A stretch of DNA of 64,000 nt from NCBI GenBank assembly GCA_038373885.1, contig JAWZYV010016058.1, positions 310,001-374,000 on the forward strand. Direction: 5' to 3'. This DNA is from Cheiracanthium punctorium. Lineage: Eukaryota; Arthropoda; Arachnida; Araneae; Cheiracanthiidae. The stretch's first letter is position 1. Each line of letters starts with the position of its first letter. Under the pieces are notes generated by a model. That model worked only from the letters and a program-made list of their open reading frames with translations, ran no database searches and was not told the DNA's origin. Both the position numbers and the translations under genes were made by a program. Shown in pieces: positions 11,769-24,955 of the stretch.

Positions 11769-13011
11769 GTTGCCAAAGTGAAAAAAGCGGAGTTATAATT
11801 TTTAGGTATTGTTAAAGTATTACAGGTTAAAGAGTAACTAAGTATTATCATTTCATTCGCTTTAGTCGTAATTATGGGATGCGCGAACGAATATTTACGC
11901 ATATTGAAATAATTTTCGCAAAATCTCAAAATCTAATCAATATTTTTCAAAAATTGGAAGCCTAGAATATAAGTTGAGTGACAACCTGTCATATCATCAA
12001 TATTATTATTTTTTTTTCTTCGTAGTAATTATCTCTCTAAAAACATAACAGCCGCTACCGCTGTCAAAAGCTTGTTCTGCTATAGCTTCCGAAACCATGG
12101 GGATTTGAGTTTTGACGAAGGTGTCCAGGGATTCGAAAAATTACGGGGAAGCTGATAAGCTGACTTAAATTTTAAAATTCCAATTATTTTAGAAGATATT
12201 AAAAAAACAGAAAAAAAATAAGAATAATGGTTGCCAGGTTTTGCAATTTCCGCCATCATAAAATCATCCATGCCTTTGCAATAAAGCAATTCCAAGTATT
12301 TAGAATCGCGTGAAATTGACAAACACGAAGCAGAATTTCACCAACTTTACGCCAAATTAAAAAGTATGTGAAATAAATAAGTTAAACTGTGTTACACAAA
12401 GATGACAATTTTTAAGTAGTAAGTTCTCTTAGGTAACAGGAATTTTGAATTTTCGATTATTCGTTTTTCCAAAACAGAATAACTAATTGTAACTGATTTA
12501 AAAAGCGCCATTTCGGAATCTGGTACGCTCTGGCAAAAGGCTATCTCTACAAGCAGGGTGGATATAAACAGCGTGTTCCAAAGTGTTAGCATCCAGTACT
12601 TTAAAAATGAAATATAATAAAATGCAGATTATAGTAAAGTCGGTTAGGTTCAGCTTGGGTATTTGCTACCATTAGAAATATCTGGCGATGTTAACTTTTG
12701 CAATATAGCAGTTATAGTGCAGCTTGGATATTTGCCAGCGCGACGAGATGATATATTTGGTAATTCTAAATACCCAGTCAGCAAAGGATTATGTATGGAT
12801 AACGGCTTTCCCGGTAACCATACATGAGCAGTAATTATCGGTAATGAGCATGTGTAAATTGCCAAATAATGAAAAATCGAGATTAGCGGCAAGCTATCCT
12901 TGTTGTTACGTAGTTTTTATTGAAGAAAATGTATGAATCAATGTTTTCTCAGAACTGATTATTAACTTTACGTATACGTATGTCGCCAAATTATGAAAAA
13001 TTGCCAATTAA

Positions 13012-13287
13012 CCCATTTATACCTAGCGTCCCTTTTTTGGGACGGCATTTTCGCTATCATTCGAAAACGTTATTTATTTTTCCTAGCCTTTATTCGCGAG
13101 TATTGAACCTCAATTCCACAAAATATTTTAAAATAGCCAATAAGGATGTTGGCATTTCAATCTTTATACATAATGATTTTAAACGAAATCATCCCTTGTT
13201 CAAAAAGTTGACATCAGAAATTTATCAATTACTTCTGGTGTTAGCAAAAATCGAAGAAAGTCGCAAAAATATCCAGGCACGAATGGG
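13012..13287. mobile_element. piggyBac-like MITE, TTAA-flanked
   Basis: CCCATT at the left and AATGGG at the right are each bordered by TTAA (13008-13011, 13288-13291), the obligate piggyBac target duplication. The tandem sister repeat (13522-14634) lacks these 276 bp at the matching place and has a single TTAA, so it is an empty site. No transposase. Confidence 0.8.
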
Positions 13288-13521
13288 TTAATAATAGTGT
13301 GAAGTTTAAATTTTTATGTTCCAAGGAACATGCAAGAATCAAGAATGCGTATGTCGGTAACATTCTATCTGATCTAATCTTTGGGTTTTGTCTGTGGAAA
13401 TTATGCCTTTTTTCGCATAACCCTTATTAGTGGCCGAATGCCTCCTACGAAAAGCGAGCGTAGCGAACGTAGCGAGTCTAAGAGCCTTCGCCCCTAGTCT
13501 AAGTTCACATTTCTCAAATAA

Positions 13522-14634
13522 TAAGTTCTCTTAGGTAACAAGAGCTTAAAATTACCGATTATTCTTTTTTCTAATGCATAATAAATAATTTTAACTGATT
13601 TAAAAAACGCCATTTCGGAATCAGGTACGATCTGGAAAAGGCTATCTCTCCAAACAGAGTGATTTTAAGTACTGCTTGTGTCCCTAAATATTAGCTCCCA
13701 GTATTTTGTAAAAGAAAAATAATTCAAATGCAGATTATAGTAATAGCGGTTAGGTTCAGCTTGGGAAGACATATTTGGTGTTGTTAACTATGCCATTATA
13801 CCAGTTTTAGTACAGTAGCAGTATTTGTCAGCGAGGAGAGATGATCTTTTTCGGTGTGCTAAATGAGCCAATCTGCAAAGGATTATGTATATTAGTGGTT
13901 CCCAACCGGTGGGGTGCGTCTCCCTTGGAGGGGCGGACAACGTTTGTAAGGGGTAGGCAAGAATGCAGGCAAAGAGCACGTGGTAATGCATGTTTTGAAA
14001 AATCATCGTCCTTATTCTTATTTTGACTCCATAACATGACTATTATCGCTTAAAATGTTTATTCAAACTTGACCGATGACAATTTTGTAGAAAAGATGAT
14101 TCAATGCTTATTGCTAAAGAATAAAATACTGTATGTATGCGAATGAATGTGATTGGGGGGGGGGGGCACAATATTGAAAGGTTGAGAACCACAGATGTAT
14201 ATGAATGTATGAATAACTGCTTTCACGGCAATCTTACTTGAGCAAGGATTATCGGTTATGGGCATGTGTAAATCGCCAAATCATGAAAATTCGGTATTAG
14301 TAGCAAGATAACCTAGCTGTCGCATAGTTTTTATCCAAGAAAACATATGAAGCACTGGTTCCTTAGAAATAATCATTAACTATACGTATAGGGAAGTAAA
14401 CCAAATTATGAAAAATCGGTTTACATGATTAAAAATAGTGTGAAGTTTAATTTTTTATGTTTCAAGGTATATGCAAGAACCAAGCAATGTGTAGCTCGGT
14501 TACAGTCTATCTGATCTAATCTTTAGGTTTTGTCTGTGGAAATTAATGCATTTTTTTACGAATAAGCCTTATTAGGAGCTGAATACCTCATACGAAAAAA
14601 GAGGGTAGCGAGATTAGGGGCCTTTGCCCCTAGT
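13522..14634 (+). repeat. Interspersed repeat, copy 2 of the tandem pair
   Basis: It aligns with 12419-13498 from TAAGTTCTCTTAGGTAACA to GCCCCTAGT. Without their nested MITEs the two copies are about 800 and 803 bp. Its 3' end forms a perfect hairpin (AGGGGCC-TTT-GCCCCT overlap) just before CTAG. It contains a hAT MITE that copy 1 lacks. Confidence 0.7.
13893..14194. mobile_element. hAT MITE with 8-bp target duplication
   Basis: Left TAGTGGTTCCCAACC and right GGTTGAGAACCACAG are inverted and match the widespread Charlie-type hAT end. ATGTATAT occurs directly before (13885-13892) and after (14195-14202), an exact 8-bp hAT target duplication. The interior is non-coding with a G11 run. Copy 1 of the host repeat is the empty site. 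Confidence 0.88.
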
Positions 14635-14712
14635 TATTAAAATAGTAGAAAAAGTTATCATTGGAAACACATGCTTTCTTTGTTCACTTCATCCATGTTG
14701 CTGCTGAAATAT

Positions 14713-15616
14713 TGTAACGCGTTTTCGGGGCAAACCGCTCTTCTGGGGTTTAAAATAGTTTAAAATTCTTATTATAAGCGCTAAATAGTTAAACTTTGCA
14801 TTTTGTTGCATGAAAATCGGTTTACTTGAACGCGAGATATGGAGTTTCGGGTTTCCCCATTGATTAACATAGCGTTTTCTAAAACTCTCGAGAAATATTG
14901 AAGTTAGAGCTTCGCTAACCTCACTTTCGGAAACTTATTTTTGAGTGCGCCAAAGAGTCGCCAAGCTTGGCGACATTTTGGACATTTGGCACTATTGTTC
15001 CAATGGGGCTTGCAAAGTTAGTATTCCTGCAGTAATATACATAATAGCCTAATATTGCACTTCTAATACGCAATCAAAATCGAGTAAGTTCTACAACATT
15101 CCGCTGACGGTGTTCTGGAAGCTTCCCCAGTGTTTGTGATAATCTATGAAAGCAGCGCTGGTTATCCAGTTGAGTCAGTCCACTGTTTTCTCTTATGAGA
15201 GAGAGAAAGGAATGTCCGCGAGAGCTTAAGACTTTGTATTGACGCTATAGAAGCGATATTATCGCTTGTTTTGAAAGCTTTGTTTTAAAGTGCTGTGAGT
15301 AAATTCTTCATTGCTGAGTCTTGAGGGAAGGTTTAAGATTTCACTCGTAAGTTTCCACTGAATTCTTGCCTGTGGAAGTGTTTTATTTTGTGTGAGAAAT
15401 ACAGCATTTTCGAAAGCTTTTATACTAAGCAGGTTGTTATCAGCACGTTTCTGGCTGATTGTGCTTGTGAATTTTGTACAGACGATTGCTCATCGAAGTT
15501 CTAGAAGCAATAAAGTCCGTGTTTCATCCTGACAAATGAGCTCTTTACTAGAACTTTCTACACCTAATGGACTTTAGAAGGACGAACACAGAAATCACGC
15601 ACAGTTTTCTGCAATA
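14713..15616 (+). mobile_element. Solo LTR of a Ty3/gypsy family (same family as 44889-45796)
   Basis: It starts TGTAACGCGTTTTCGGGGCA and aligns along its ~904 bp with the reverse complement of the 908-bp LTR at 44889-45796. Shared landmarks are the GGGGCAA-CCGCT start, the 18-bp palindrome at 14957-14974, CAATGGGGC, and the ATCCTGACAA-TGA and GGACTTTAGAA words near the 3' end. AATAAA at 15509-15514 is a plausible poly(A) signal. No internal gypsy sequence flanks it, so it is a relic of LTR-LTR recombination. I could not find a clean target duplication, so the exact ends are uncertain. It is clearly diverged from the other copy. Confidence 0.75.
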
Positions 15617-16437
15617 ATCTTTTTCAGCCATTAATGCTGGCATCTGTGAACCCAAAACTACTTCTATTATTAATTAAAGGTACAATTAATGGTTTTATTA
15701 CTTCAAAACTACATTTTGAAACATTTTTCCCGTAAAAAAATACCGTTAGAAGGGCAATAGAGGGTTAAGTGCTTAACATATCATTATTTATAAATTTTTA
15801 CTTTACGATTTCATTTTAAAAATGAATACATTTGCAATTAAAACAGAAAAAGAAAGATGAGCAATTTTTACATCAGAATAAATACTAAAACGAAAAATGT
15901 TCAGCCATTTTGAAAATTAAAATGAAAGTCTATTCTTTGATTATAATTAAATCTCTTTGGGTTGTAACAGATTAAAAGAGTTAAGTCTGGCACACGGCTG
16001 TAAGACTCTGCACACAAAGAAAACATTCTTTTTAATTAAATGTTGAGGATAGGAAACATCCCCCTGCAGTTCGTACTAATATTTCTTTTTAAGTGAAGTG
16101 CAAATATTCCATTTCATCAAGCATCTTAAGAAAATTGAAATTGCTTCGTTACGTTCTTGAAAGTAAATTTAAATGAATAACTTCTATGAGGTACTAAGAA
16201 TATTTGCATATTCTGAAATTCATATTTAAGAGTTTGCTTTAATGAAAATGTAAGGAATGACTAATTTTTTTCTAAATAATAATAATTATTTGAATGTTTA
16301 TCATTTTATAGAGGTAGTGTTCTTCGTAATTTTGTAGATTCTCAGATTTAGCTAAGTGTTATATTTATATTCCTTCCCCATTCTGCTTTTTTTATATATC
16401 ATAATCGTCGTATAAATGTTGTTAGCCATTTCCAGCC
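15617..16437. other. No feature seen
   Basis: AT-rich and without long frames, paired repeats or recognisable motifs. Confidence 0.5.
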
Positions 16438-16439
16438 TA

Positions 16440-17299
16440 CAGAGTCTGTATAAAAAATATCGGGAATACTTTTTCCCTGGTGTAACTGTACGTCTAAGAG
16501 CTCTCGTACCGTGAATTCGGTGATGGGTGATGTAACTTTTAAGAAACGGTTAGCGGCAGTTGCCTGCAATCGTTCTGTCAGACTAGATCGCGTTTTTAGT
16601 GAACCCAAGTCGAATGATTCAGTGCAAGCCCAAAATGCAGGGGACGATTGAATAGAAGTACCCTATCATATTTCATTTAGGACGAGGAAATTGGTTAAGA
16701 AAACGCTAGGCATGATTCACCCAATGTTCAAGAACGATTACTTGTCACAGACGGCAGTTTTTAAGCGGCATAAGCTATTCAAAGATAACGGAGAGAATGT
16801 GGAGGATTGTCTCTCTGAACTTCCTTCTCTGAACGGCTGTCAACTTCAAAAACCAACCACAACGTAGAACGTGTACGTGAAGGGCACACAGGATCTACCA
16901 GGTGAGACCAGCCGTCGCAGGAAATTGAAAATTGCATCACGACAATGCACTCAGCCACATCTTCTCAAAGCCACACCTCTTCCTTCCGACTACTTGACGA
17001 TATAACTACATCGCGAAGATTCCTCAACTCCTTCACAGCCCCGACTCTCCAATAACAGACTACGTGTTATTCCCAAAAGTAAAACCATTCCTCAAAGGAC
17101 GCACAATGGGACACTAAGTGTCGTCAAGGAAGTTATCACGTATACCCTTAAGGACTTTCCGGAATTTGCCATTAGGGAAGTCATTGAGCCTCTGTAAAAA
17201 AGTGTGTCCACACTCAAGGGATGTACTTTGAAGATTTTTGAGGTTTTGTGGCCATAGCCCCATAAATTCTGTTTTCCGATATTTTTTATACAAACCCTG
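16440..17299 (+). mobile_element. mariner-type transposon remnant, internally deleted
   Basis: Ends CAGAGTCTGTATAAAAAATA (16440) and the inverted CAGGGTTTGTATAAAAAATA (closing at 17299) are ~25-bp inverted repeats flanked by TA (16438-16439, 17300-17301). On the + strand, pieces of a mariner transposase can be read across several frames. About 16715-16800 gives the N-terminal helix-turn-helix pattern (QTAVFKRHKLFKD, ENVED). About 16930-17000 gives LHHDNA, the second catalytic Asp region. About 17030-17090 gives SPD..ITDYVLFPKVK, which matches the SPDL-P-DYFLF motif with the third acidic residue. About 17200-17240 gives the C-terminal GMYFEDF-like end. The segment holding the first catalytic Asp is missing and several frameshifts and stops intervene. 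At 860 bp against ~1.3 kb for intact members it is a dead copy. Confidence 0.8.
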
Positions 17300-17373
17300 T
17301 ATTATTGTTGGAACTTTGTTTCCAGTCTTTATGCTTTTTAATGTAAATTTATTTGTAATCGTTGGTTATATAA

Positions 17374-19605
17374 TACTAGCTGCGTGCCCGTTCTTCTCAC
17401 GGTAGGAAACGAAAATTTTCCTTACAAGTGTAATTTCAATTAATTCCAGTGATGTGAAATCTAAAATAAAAGCAAAATTATTTGACTTCTGATGTAAAGT
17501 TTGCGTCATGACTCCTGGCATCGTTGCAATATAATGACTCAAAAAACTACGTCAGTGTCATTCGCGATCAGAAAAGTGAAAAGCTTAGCGGTTTGCAGAG
17601 AACTCCTGACTTTCAAAATGTGTTATTTCTACATCATACTGTTTTTTAGGTTCAAGTTGTAGCATTAAATACCTCAGACACTAGATGAAATGGACAACCG
17701 TTTATTTTAAAATAGCTGCGCACCCGCTCTTCATGCATCTGCATGTGACAAAACAGAATTTCATTTTTTTAAAAGTTCAAGCAATCTCCTCTGTTGAAAT
17801 TACTGCGGGATATATCAACGCAAATTAGAATTACTTATCGTTCAGTTGGTTGTAAAACAACCCTTGAAAAAGGATAAACAGAACACTTTTAATTTCATGA
17901 AATATTTATTAACGTTGTATATTCTGATTTATTCATGTCATCCTTACAAATCTACTAATACTACCTATTACGCATATTAATACTATCTATCTTCGCTTCT
18001 CCCTCTTTAATGCTCAATTTAACGAAACAGCTTACATTATTTGGCACACATGGGACCTTTTTATTCTATGGCGATTCTTTGCAACTTACGCATTACGATT
18101 AACATTATTCATTTCACATAATAGTTGCTATTAAGAAAGCTCTCCATACAAATTTAATTTATGCATAGTTTTGTAAGATTGGCGTATTTAGCACCGCAAA
18201 ACATTTAATCTCACCGTGGTGAAAAATATTCACGCGGTGCCAACTTAAATATCCATGTATCCAATATAAAGATATCTTACAAATCCTCCATAGTTCTGTC
18301 TACTGATAAACATCAAACTTTGTCATCTCGAGGAGCTATTTAGAATCGCTATAACTGTGACAGGACGTTAGAGTTGCAGAGTTTACAAATTTCATGCATT
18401 TTTTAAAATTTATGATGTCACTGTTTAACTACCGTAAAAGATACCCCGGTTGGTTCAGGGAGTTAATTTGGATATTTTACTCAATAGCTTTCAAACGGTA
18501 TCATATTAAAATTTACAACGACGTTGAAAATTAGAATAGGACACTATGGGGAAACGTAATCCAACGTTAAAATAAAACTGTACTCGCAACATGCATATGT
18601 TTGGAAACATATATGCCTGCGACATAATTAAATGCGAAGAATAAAAAAGTAAATAGAAAATTTTTAATATATCCCGCTTTAAAATGAATTTTGTAGCTTT
18701 TAAAATGAAGAATATTTTCAACCGCGTTAAAAAATTTCAATTTTTAAATAAGCAACGAATTAAAATACCACTTATAATAATAATAATAATAATAATGAAT
18801 TTCTCAGTTTATTTCTAAAGTAAATTTTAATCAAAATATCGCCTCCTTGTGTTAAAAAAAGTGCAGGGATTAATGGGTTAAAATTGTGGCGTAATTTTTA
18901 GGTATTTTAAAGCATTTGACGTCATAGATCCTCACTTGGGAATTGAAATTCCGATATCCCATTTAAAAACTCGATTAGTTGGGAAAAAAACCTTTTTTTT
19001 CTAATCCTTTTTGTGGCAACGCAATTAAATTATCATATGCCATGATCAATTAAAGTAATCCCGTAAGCTATCCGCGTTCATGCTATTAAATTCTAAACAT
19101 TAGGTTACATTAAAATTCGTAAAAAATCAGCTAATTTACATAATGTTTTCGTTTTTATTTTAAAAGAGGGAGAAAAGAATATTCCACGATCTGTCAAAAT
19201 ATCAAAAAGTTATGACTGATAGAATTCAAGATGCGAGAGTTTTAAAATTATTTACGAAAAAATTTGCCGAAACAGATGGTTAGTAAAAAATTTCCTAAAA
19301 ATCGGTAAATCATGCTACGTATTCAGAAGAAACCGTTTCTAAAAGAAAATTTTCTCCTCTATCTGATGATGCAAATGCCGTTTTGCTAGAGCGTAATTTC
19401 CGCCGTTATTACGAATTAGGTGAGAAAAAATGCCAAAAATCGCTTCGAGGTGCACAACTTCATGTTTAGAACTTCCTGAGTACAAAACTTGGTGTTTCTA
19501 GGTGTAGTCGTTTGTCCATAACGCGGCGACACACAGACCCACACAGAGATCCACTCACAGACCTACACACAGACCCACAGACATCTTCTTTTATAATAAG
19601 TAAAG
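17374..19605 (+). repeat. Interspersed repeat of unknown class
   Basis: It starts ACTAGCTGCGTGCCCGTT with a small hairpin (CCCGT...CACGG). A related start (AATAGCTGCGCACCCGCT) recurs at about 17704, and the 11563 repeat begins similarly. The far end is a degenerate CACAGACCCA array (about 19528-19582) followed by TTTTATAATAAGTAAAG. Many arthropod repeats have this start and this tail; I cannot assign a class. The interior shows no coding sequence. Confidence 0.4.
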
Positions 19606-22600
19606 AAAAGCGATTTATGCCTGTCAGTCCGTAAAATTTATATGAGTCAGTGGACAATCCGTAGGCTAGCAATGTTCTCTGCGAAACCCAACAAGTAGTA
19701 GCTTCTGCAAAAGCATCAGCCTAACATCTAGAATTGGCATTTTTCTTTCAAAGAAAAAAAGATCTCTCTAAAAGGAAACCAGTGAACTATTCACTTATGT
19801 TTTCCTTTCGGTCTTCGCATAGAGCATGCGAAGGAATTACATTTATTCAAATGTTAATAGTTTTGGACATCATGTATTTTATTTTGAACGTTTTCATTTG
19901 GTAGAACATTTACTTTAATCATATCTCTATCTAAACATTATTACATTTAATATTAATTTTTAGTGAATTTGGAAGGGTGAGCCTTCCAATGGTGATAACA
20001 AATGTGTCTGATAGAGCAACGATTCTGCAAATTTTATAAATGCATAAAATAAAATTTATTTTGCAAGTAATTAAATATAATAAGATTGTTTTCTTGCAAA
20101 ACATTTTTTCGTTTGTGCATGCATGATTTTCCTTCACTTTAATGTCACAACACACGATTATGAGCATCCCTGTATATGATAAATATCAAGATAAGCAAGC
20201 GATAAAGAGTGTGATGGTGTATGACTTGAAAGAAGAATAATTCATATCAGGGTGTAATAAGATTTAATTTTGAAACATTTGGAATGAATTTGTTTGTTCT
20301 AGAGTAATCTTAAATAGATTATGTGACAATATCACTTAAAGCTTCCCAGTGCGTTATTGTAATTTTACATATATTTTTGCTAGTGTGGAAAAAATCTTGA
20401 AATGAGAGTTGCATTTTTTGTGCCCCAAAAAGTATTTCTTTCTATCCAAATATAGTAGAAATTTGCACTTTGACTTTTTAAACTGGTATGTAATCGAAAA
20501 AATAAATCTGTTTGATTTGAACATATCTTTTCCTCTTTAAAAAAAGCTGAAATTTTGTTAATGAAATATTGATTTTTATGGACTAAGTATATTCTGTAAA
20601 AATGTACTTTTAGTCATTTAAACCATAAACTTAGCATGCTTTAGAGGCTTTTTTCAGTATGTAATAGTTCAGTTTAGTGTAACTCGGTTTTCTTTTCCCA
20701 GCTACATAAGTGGGTTACTATTGAGTTAAATAAATCCACTTGAAAAGGTACTAAATTTCATGTAATAAATTTATAAAAGGGATATTTTTTTCAAACTAAA
20801 GTGGTAAGTTAATATGACGAATTTTTCTGCTTTTAAAAAGGCAGCTTCATGTTAATGGATATTTTATTTACGATTCAAAAAGAAAAGGTTGAGAACTGTT
20901 TCGGTCTATAATCATTCAAATGAACGCAGAGCACTGGACTTCGGAATCGGCCATTTTGAATTGCTGTGGAAACCTTTATTATCGAAGGTGACGGCGAAAC
21001 ACGTTCATATCACAATGGTTAATTGGGATTGATAAGTACATTCAAAGTTTTGCTGCGATAGTGAGAGAGCTTTCATGTGGCAGGCAGTTTATCGTGCGTA
21101 GACACTGCCAATGAGAACGTGGAAATGAGCTCCAGAGGTTTCTGATGTCTACTAGTGAATATATATTAACGGTTTCACTCAGTTTTTCGTACACTGAAAC
21201 TTCCAAAAAATTCTTTTTTATTCCTTTACAAAAAAATAAAAAATAAATAAATAAATAACGAAATTAGTTTTTCAGTAGACGGTCTCCGAGTGGCTCTATA
21301 AATGATGTTAATCGATATATTTCAAAGTTTAATATAATTTATTAAAAATACGTGGCAGTTACAAATAATAGTAATAATAATATTAATAATAAAAATAAAT
21401 ATCTATTCTGAATTGGAATACATCCATGCAACGAGTGTGCCTTGCTGCTTCCAAGCCCCTTCTGCTCTAACTTCCACGGTTCATGTTCTCTCTAACTCTC
21501 CGCCTGAGAAGTCGTAGCGCCATCTTGCGTCCGAAATTAGTAATTTTTTTTAACATTATTTTCAAGATTTTTTTTTTTTTTTTTTACATTTTCATTCAGT
21601 AGCTTATATGAGTCAGCTTAAAAAAATGAGAGAATTCCTATCGTTTTTCTGCCTGTTTATTTATATGACATGATATTTCAATATTTTAAAATTACTTGGT
21701 CACAATGTAACTAAGTAATTTCATTTATCACTTACAAACTGCCTTTTCCACGTGACTTTAGCTGCATATCAAAACAGCTCAAGACTTTGCTGATATTTTG
21801 AGATAGCTTTTATCCTTAGCACTATTCCTTCCGATTCATTTCCACGAAAATGCCACGATACGTTCGTTTTTTGCGCACTCCATTCCTAGGTCTCCTTTAT
21901 GTTTTACCTTTATGAGTTTCACTTTATATGTTAATATAGGACAAATTTCTATGATTAGATAACAATAAATTAAATATGTAAAACAAGTGTATGTTAAAAA
22001 TTTTAAATGATTAATATTGATATCATTAATGAACAGTTAACTCATTGATAGTTGGATATAGTCCCACTTATATCATGATATCATTTAAGAGCGATTTTAA
22101 AAATTAGGATGGTTTCTATAGTTTAGTGATTTTATTAATATTTTCTCATTGTTTCCGTGATTATATAGTTGTATACTCATTTGATGAATAATCTCTGAAC
22201 TAAGACTGTAAGATTATACTGCATATAATTGTACTGTTGCAAACATTAATTCAGTATGTAAATTCATGATGCATTAAAATTAAAGCTTTCGGCGGCGAAA
22301 CTAAAACACGTTGATTAGTAGTGGAAATATTCTATTTATTTAAAATAACATATTATTCCTACATAAAATTCATTAACCTTTTGAAAACAGCTGTTCTGTT
22401 TTTTAATCTAGGAAATGACAGGTTTCGTTTCCACAAAAATTCTTCCTTATCTGTGTTACTGTTGATATGTTTTCTACTTTGAAGATGATATGTCAACATC
22501 AATTTCTCTTTGCTTGATGAGTGAGAAAAAGTTATTTATTACCAATTCTTAAATAAAGGGCTAGCTTCACCTAAAGAAATATTAAATGAGTAAATGAAAA

Positions 22601-24452
22601 AGCTGAATTTTGCAGTCAGGTCTCAAATTTAAAGGGGAAAAAATTGCTCTAGAAGGTGAAATACGTGAAAAAAGAATTGAACCATTTCAAACTTAATAAA
22701 AATCATTTTAACAAGTTCTAGTTCTTCAAATGTGGGAGTGCGATTCTTAAGACTTATTCCAAGCACATTTTACGATATATTAAATTACTATTTCTGACAT
22801 AAAAAGTATTTATACGTTGCAAATTTATTCTAGTAAGAAATTTTCTATTTCCAGGAACTTTGATGTTGCATTTTAATGTATCGTACTCAACAGTTTAAAT
22901 GATATTTTGATTTGTAAATGTTTTATAATATATAGCTTTATAAATACATAAAAGCATATAATATACATAATCAATATGTTTATTCTTCAATTAAGAATTT
23001 CCACCATAATCAGCATAACACCACTGCAACGAAAATTGAATAAGCTATAAAATGAATAAACATATTTTTAAGAAATAGGGTAAGTAAATAAGTATTGAAT
23101 TTTGAGCGATTTCTGAATTAAAATGTCATACGTACAGATGCAAAGTCTGAAGAGCATAAAAGAAATTCTTAAACTATTCATTTGGCCACCTATTAGTGGA
23201 AAACACATCTAGTTGCGAGTAATTCAGTGCAGGAATCATACATTTCAATATACATACATTTCAAATTCAGAGCGGTTTTTTTTTTTACTATTTTACTTTT
23301 GTTTAGCGCTACAGTGTTATTTCGTTCACACCGAGTTTTCTTGTCGTCACAATTTGTGGATATTTCGGTGGGCGTGTTTCTGGGGACTTTTTTTGCGTTA
23401 ACATGTTTCTGTGGCATTTAACAGTGTTGCCAAATAGCGCGTGGAGAGAGCGGCAGTTGAAAGTTCCCATGGTTTGCAGTTTTTGACGATTTATCGTCAA
23501 GTTTGGTATAAATCCCCAAAACTGATCCTAGCTTGGAGATGTTTTCCAAATTTAGCGAGAACTGGCAAATGCTGCGGTATGTTACAAAGGAGAAGTATAT
23601 AGTTAGAATATACCTGACTAAAGTTATAAAACTGTTTCAGTAGGCCATTTTAATATAGATCTGAATTCTTAAAAGTGTTTTGTGAAACAAGAAAGACAGA
23701 CATGGTATACTCATGCATTATGATGCACATTCCAAACAGTATTTATAAAGGTGAAAGTTAGAACATGCTCGGTGACGATAGTAAAACAGTTTTTGTTGCG
23801 ATTTTACAGTAAATTTAGTTACCAAAGCAGTGTTTTACGGAACAAGAAATAAAAATACAGCAGCACACTCATGAATAGTAATACCCTTTTCAAATTAATT
23901 GAATAAGGAAGAAAAATGCACATTATGATACGCTTTAAAGCATAGCACTTTAGTGCGTATTTAAAAAACGGAACTGTTTCAGATTCTTTGTCCATTACCT
24001 ATTTTATCACGTACTATAGAGTAAATGGCTGTCAGCAGTTCGCACATATGCCGAATGATAGATACTTAATATATGCATCTCCGCAAAAATGGGAAATAAA
24101 ATAACCATTGTCTAAATTTTGTTTTGGAAATCAAGAAAAATACTTACCTAAAAATTAAACCATATTTGAGAGGTATAGCTGAAAATTTATTTTAATTTTC
24201 TGTCAAGATTAAAATATGAAAGTATATTAACTACTATCTCTCCATAGTATGAGCAAACCTGGTGGTATTAAAGCTAAAAGTAAAGTAAAACTCATTTGTT
24301 AATTTAAATTATGGAATCGAGGCAATAAAGTAGTTTTGGATAAAGCTTAAACGTTTAGATGTGAGCTCAGTGCCTTACACAGAGACGTATTGTAGACATT
24401 TACCTTATGTAAAATGGTGCGCAATCGTTGATATAAACTTAAAGTGTGTGTG

Positions 24453-24495
<43 letters not shown>

Positions 24496-24723
24496 ATGAA
24501 GGAAATTAGTGGCAAATTAAAATTTGAAATTCATAAGAAGGCACATTTTTTAAGTACATTTCAATGTTCAATATACAGCCCCTTAAAATAACCTCCGCAC
24601 TTAAAATATCATTTTTAATTAATTTCCATTAAATAAATTTTCATACAAAATATAGAATAACAGTAAATATCATTACATTTTTACAATATATTGTCTCTTC
24701 TCTAAAAGAAAATAATATTGTTT
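19606..24723. other. Intergenic or intronic, nothing assigned
   Basis: AT-rich and stop-dense. Simple tracts: an AAAT run near 21240, an (AAT)n-like run near 21368-21395, poly-T near 21569-21585 and (TG)n at 24443-24491. A GC-richer patch at 23330-23480 holds overlapping short frames on both strands but no motif. Confidence 0.5.
24443..24491. repeat. (TG)n microsatellite
   Basis: TG alternation with a short TA interruption. Confidence 0.95.
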
Positions 24724-24729
24724 TGTGTT

Positions 24730-24955
24730 ATGACAAAGCTGAACAAAATTTATCTGCCAAGGGTGGGGGTGTCTTGGCCGGTGAACTTTTTAAGGGGTTC
24801 GAATGCGTATCAAGGCTACACCTGGAGAAAACCGAAAAAAACTCCAGACCGTTGCATCGACAGCCGCGCGATAGGCTAAGCAAGTACGCTGGACCGTCTC
24901 ACTTCAGTAACCTACCATTTTGAGAGCCTTATTCAGTGAGCCATGGTGGAGCCCT
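24730..24955 (-). repeat. SINE-like element, minus strand
   Basis: A GC-rich block in AT-rich DNA. Read on minus it carries CACCATGGCTCA...GG as an A-box-like head, then ATCGCGCGGCTGTCGATGCA. A very similar word (ATCGCGCGGCTAACGATGTA) occurs at the same distance in the block at 44525-44625, which suggests one dispersed family. The match to pol III promoter consensus is weak. Confidence 0.4.

Larger units (their letters stand above)
11563..13498 (+). repeat. Interspersed repeat, copy 1 (longer copy of a tandem pair)
   Basis: It begins with CTAGCTGAAG followed by a perfect hairpin (ACCCGTC-GTT-GACGGGT) and ends GCCTTCGCCCCTAGT. Its 3' 1.08 kb (12419-13498) is repeated directly in the next copy. 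A CTAG end next to a terminal hairpin is reminiscent of Helitron/Helentron-derived elements, but no 5' TC end or Rep/helicase sequence is visible, so the class is open. It carries a nested piggyBac-like MITE and a 113-bp fold-back. Confidence 0.5.

Noticed and set aside
12980..13291. 103-codon + open frame
   Set aside because: It crosses the left border of the TTAA-flanked MITE and is absent from the sister repeat copy, so it is not a gene.
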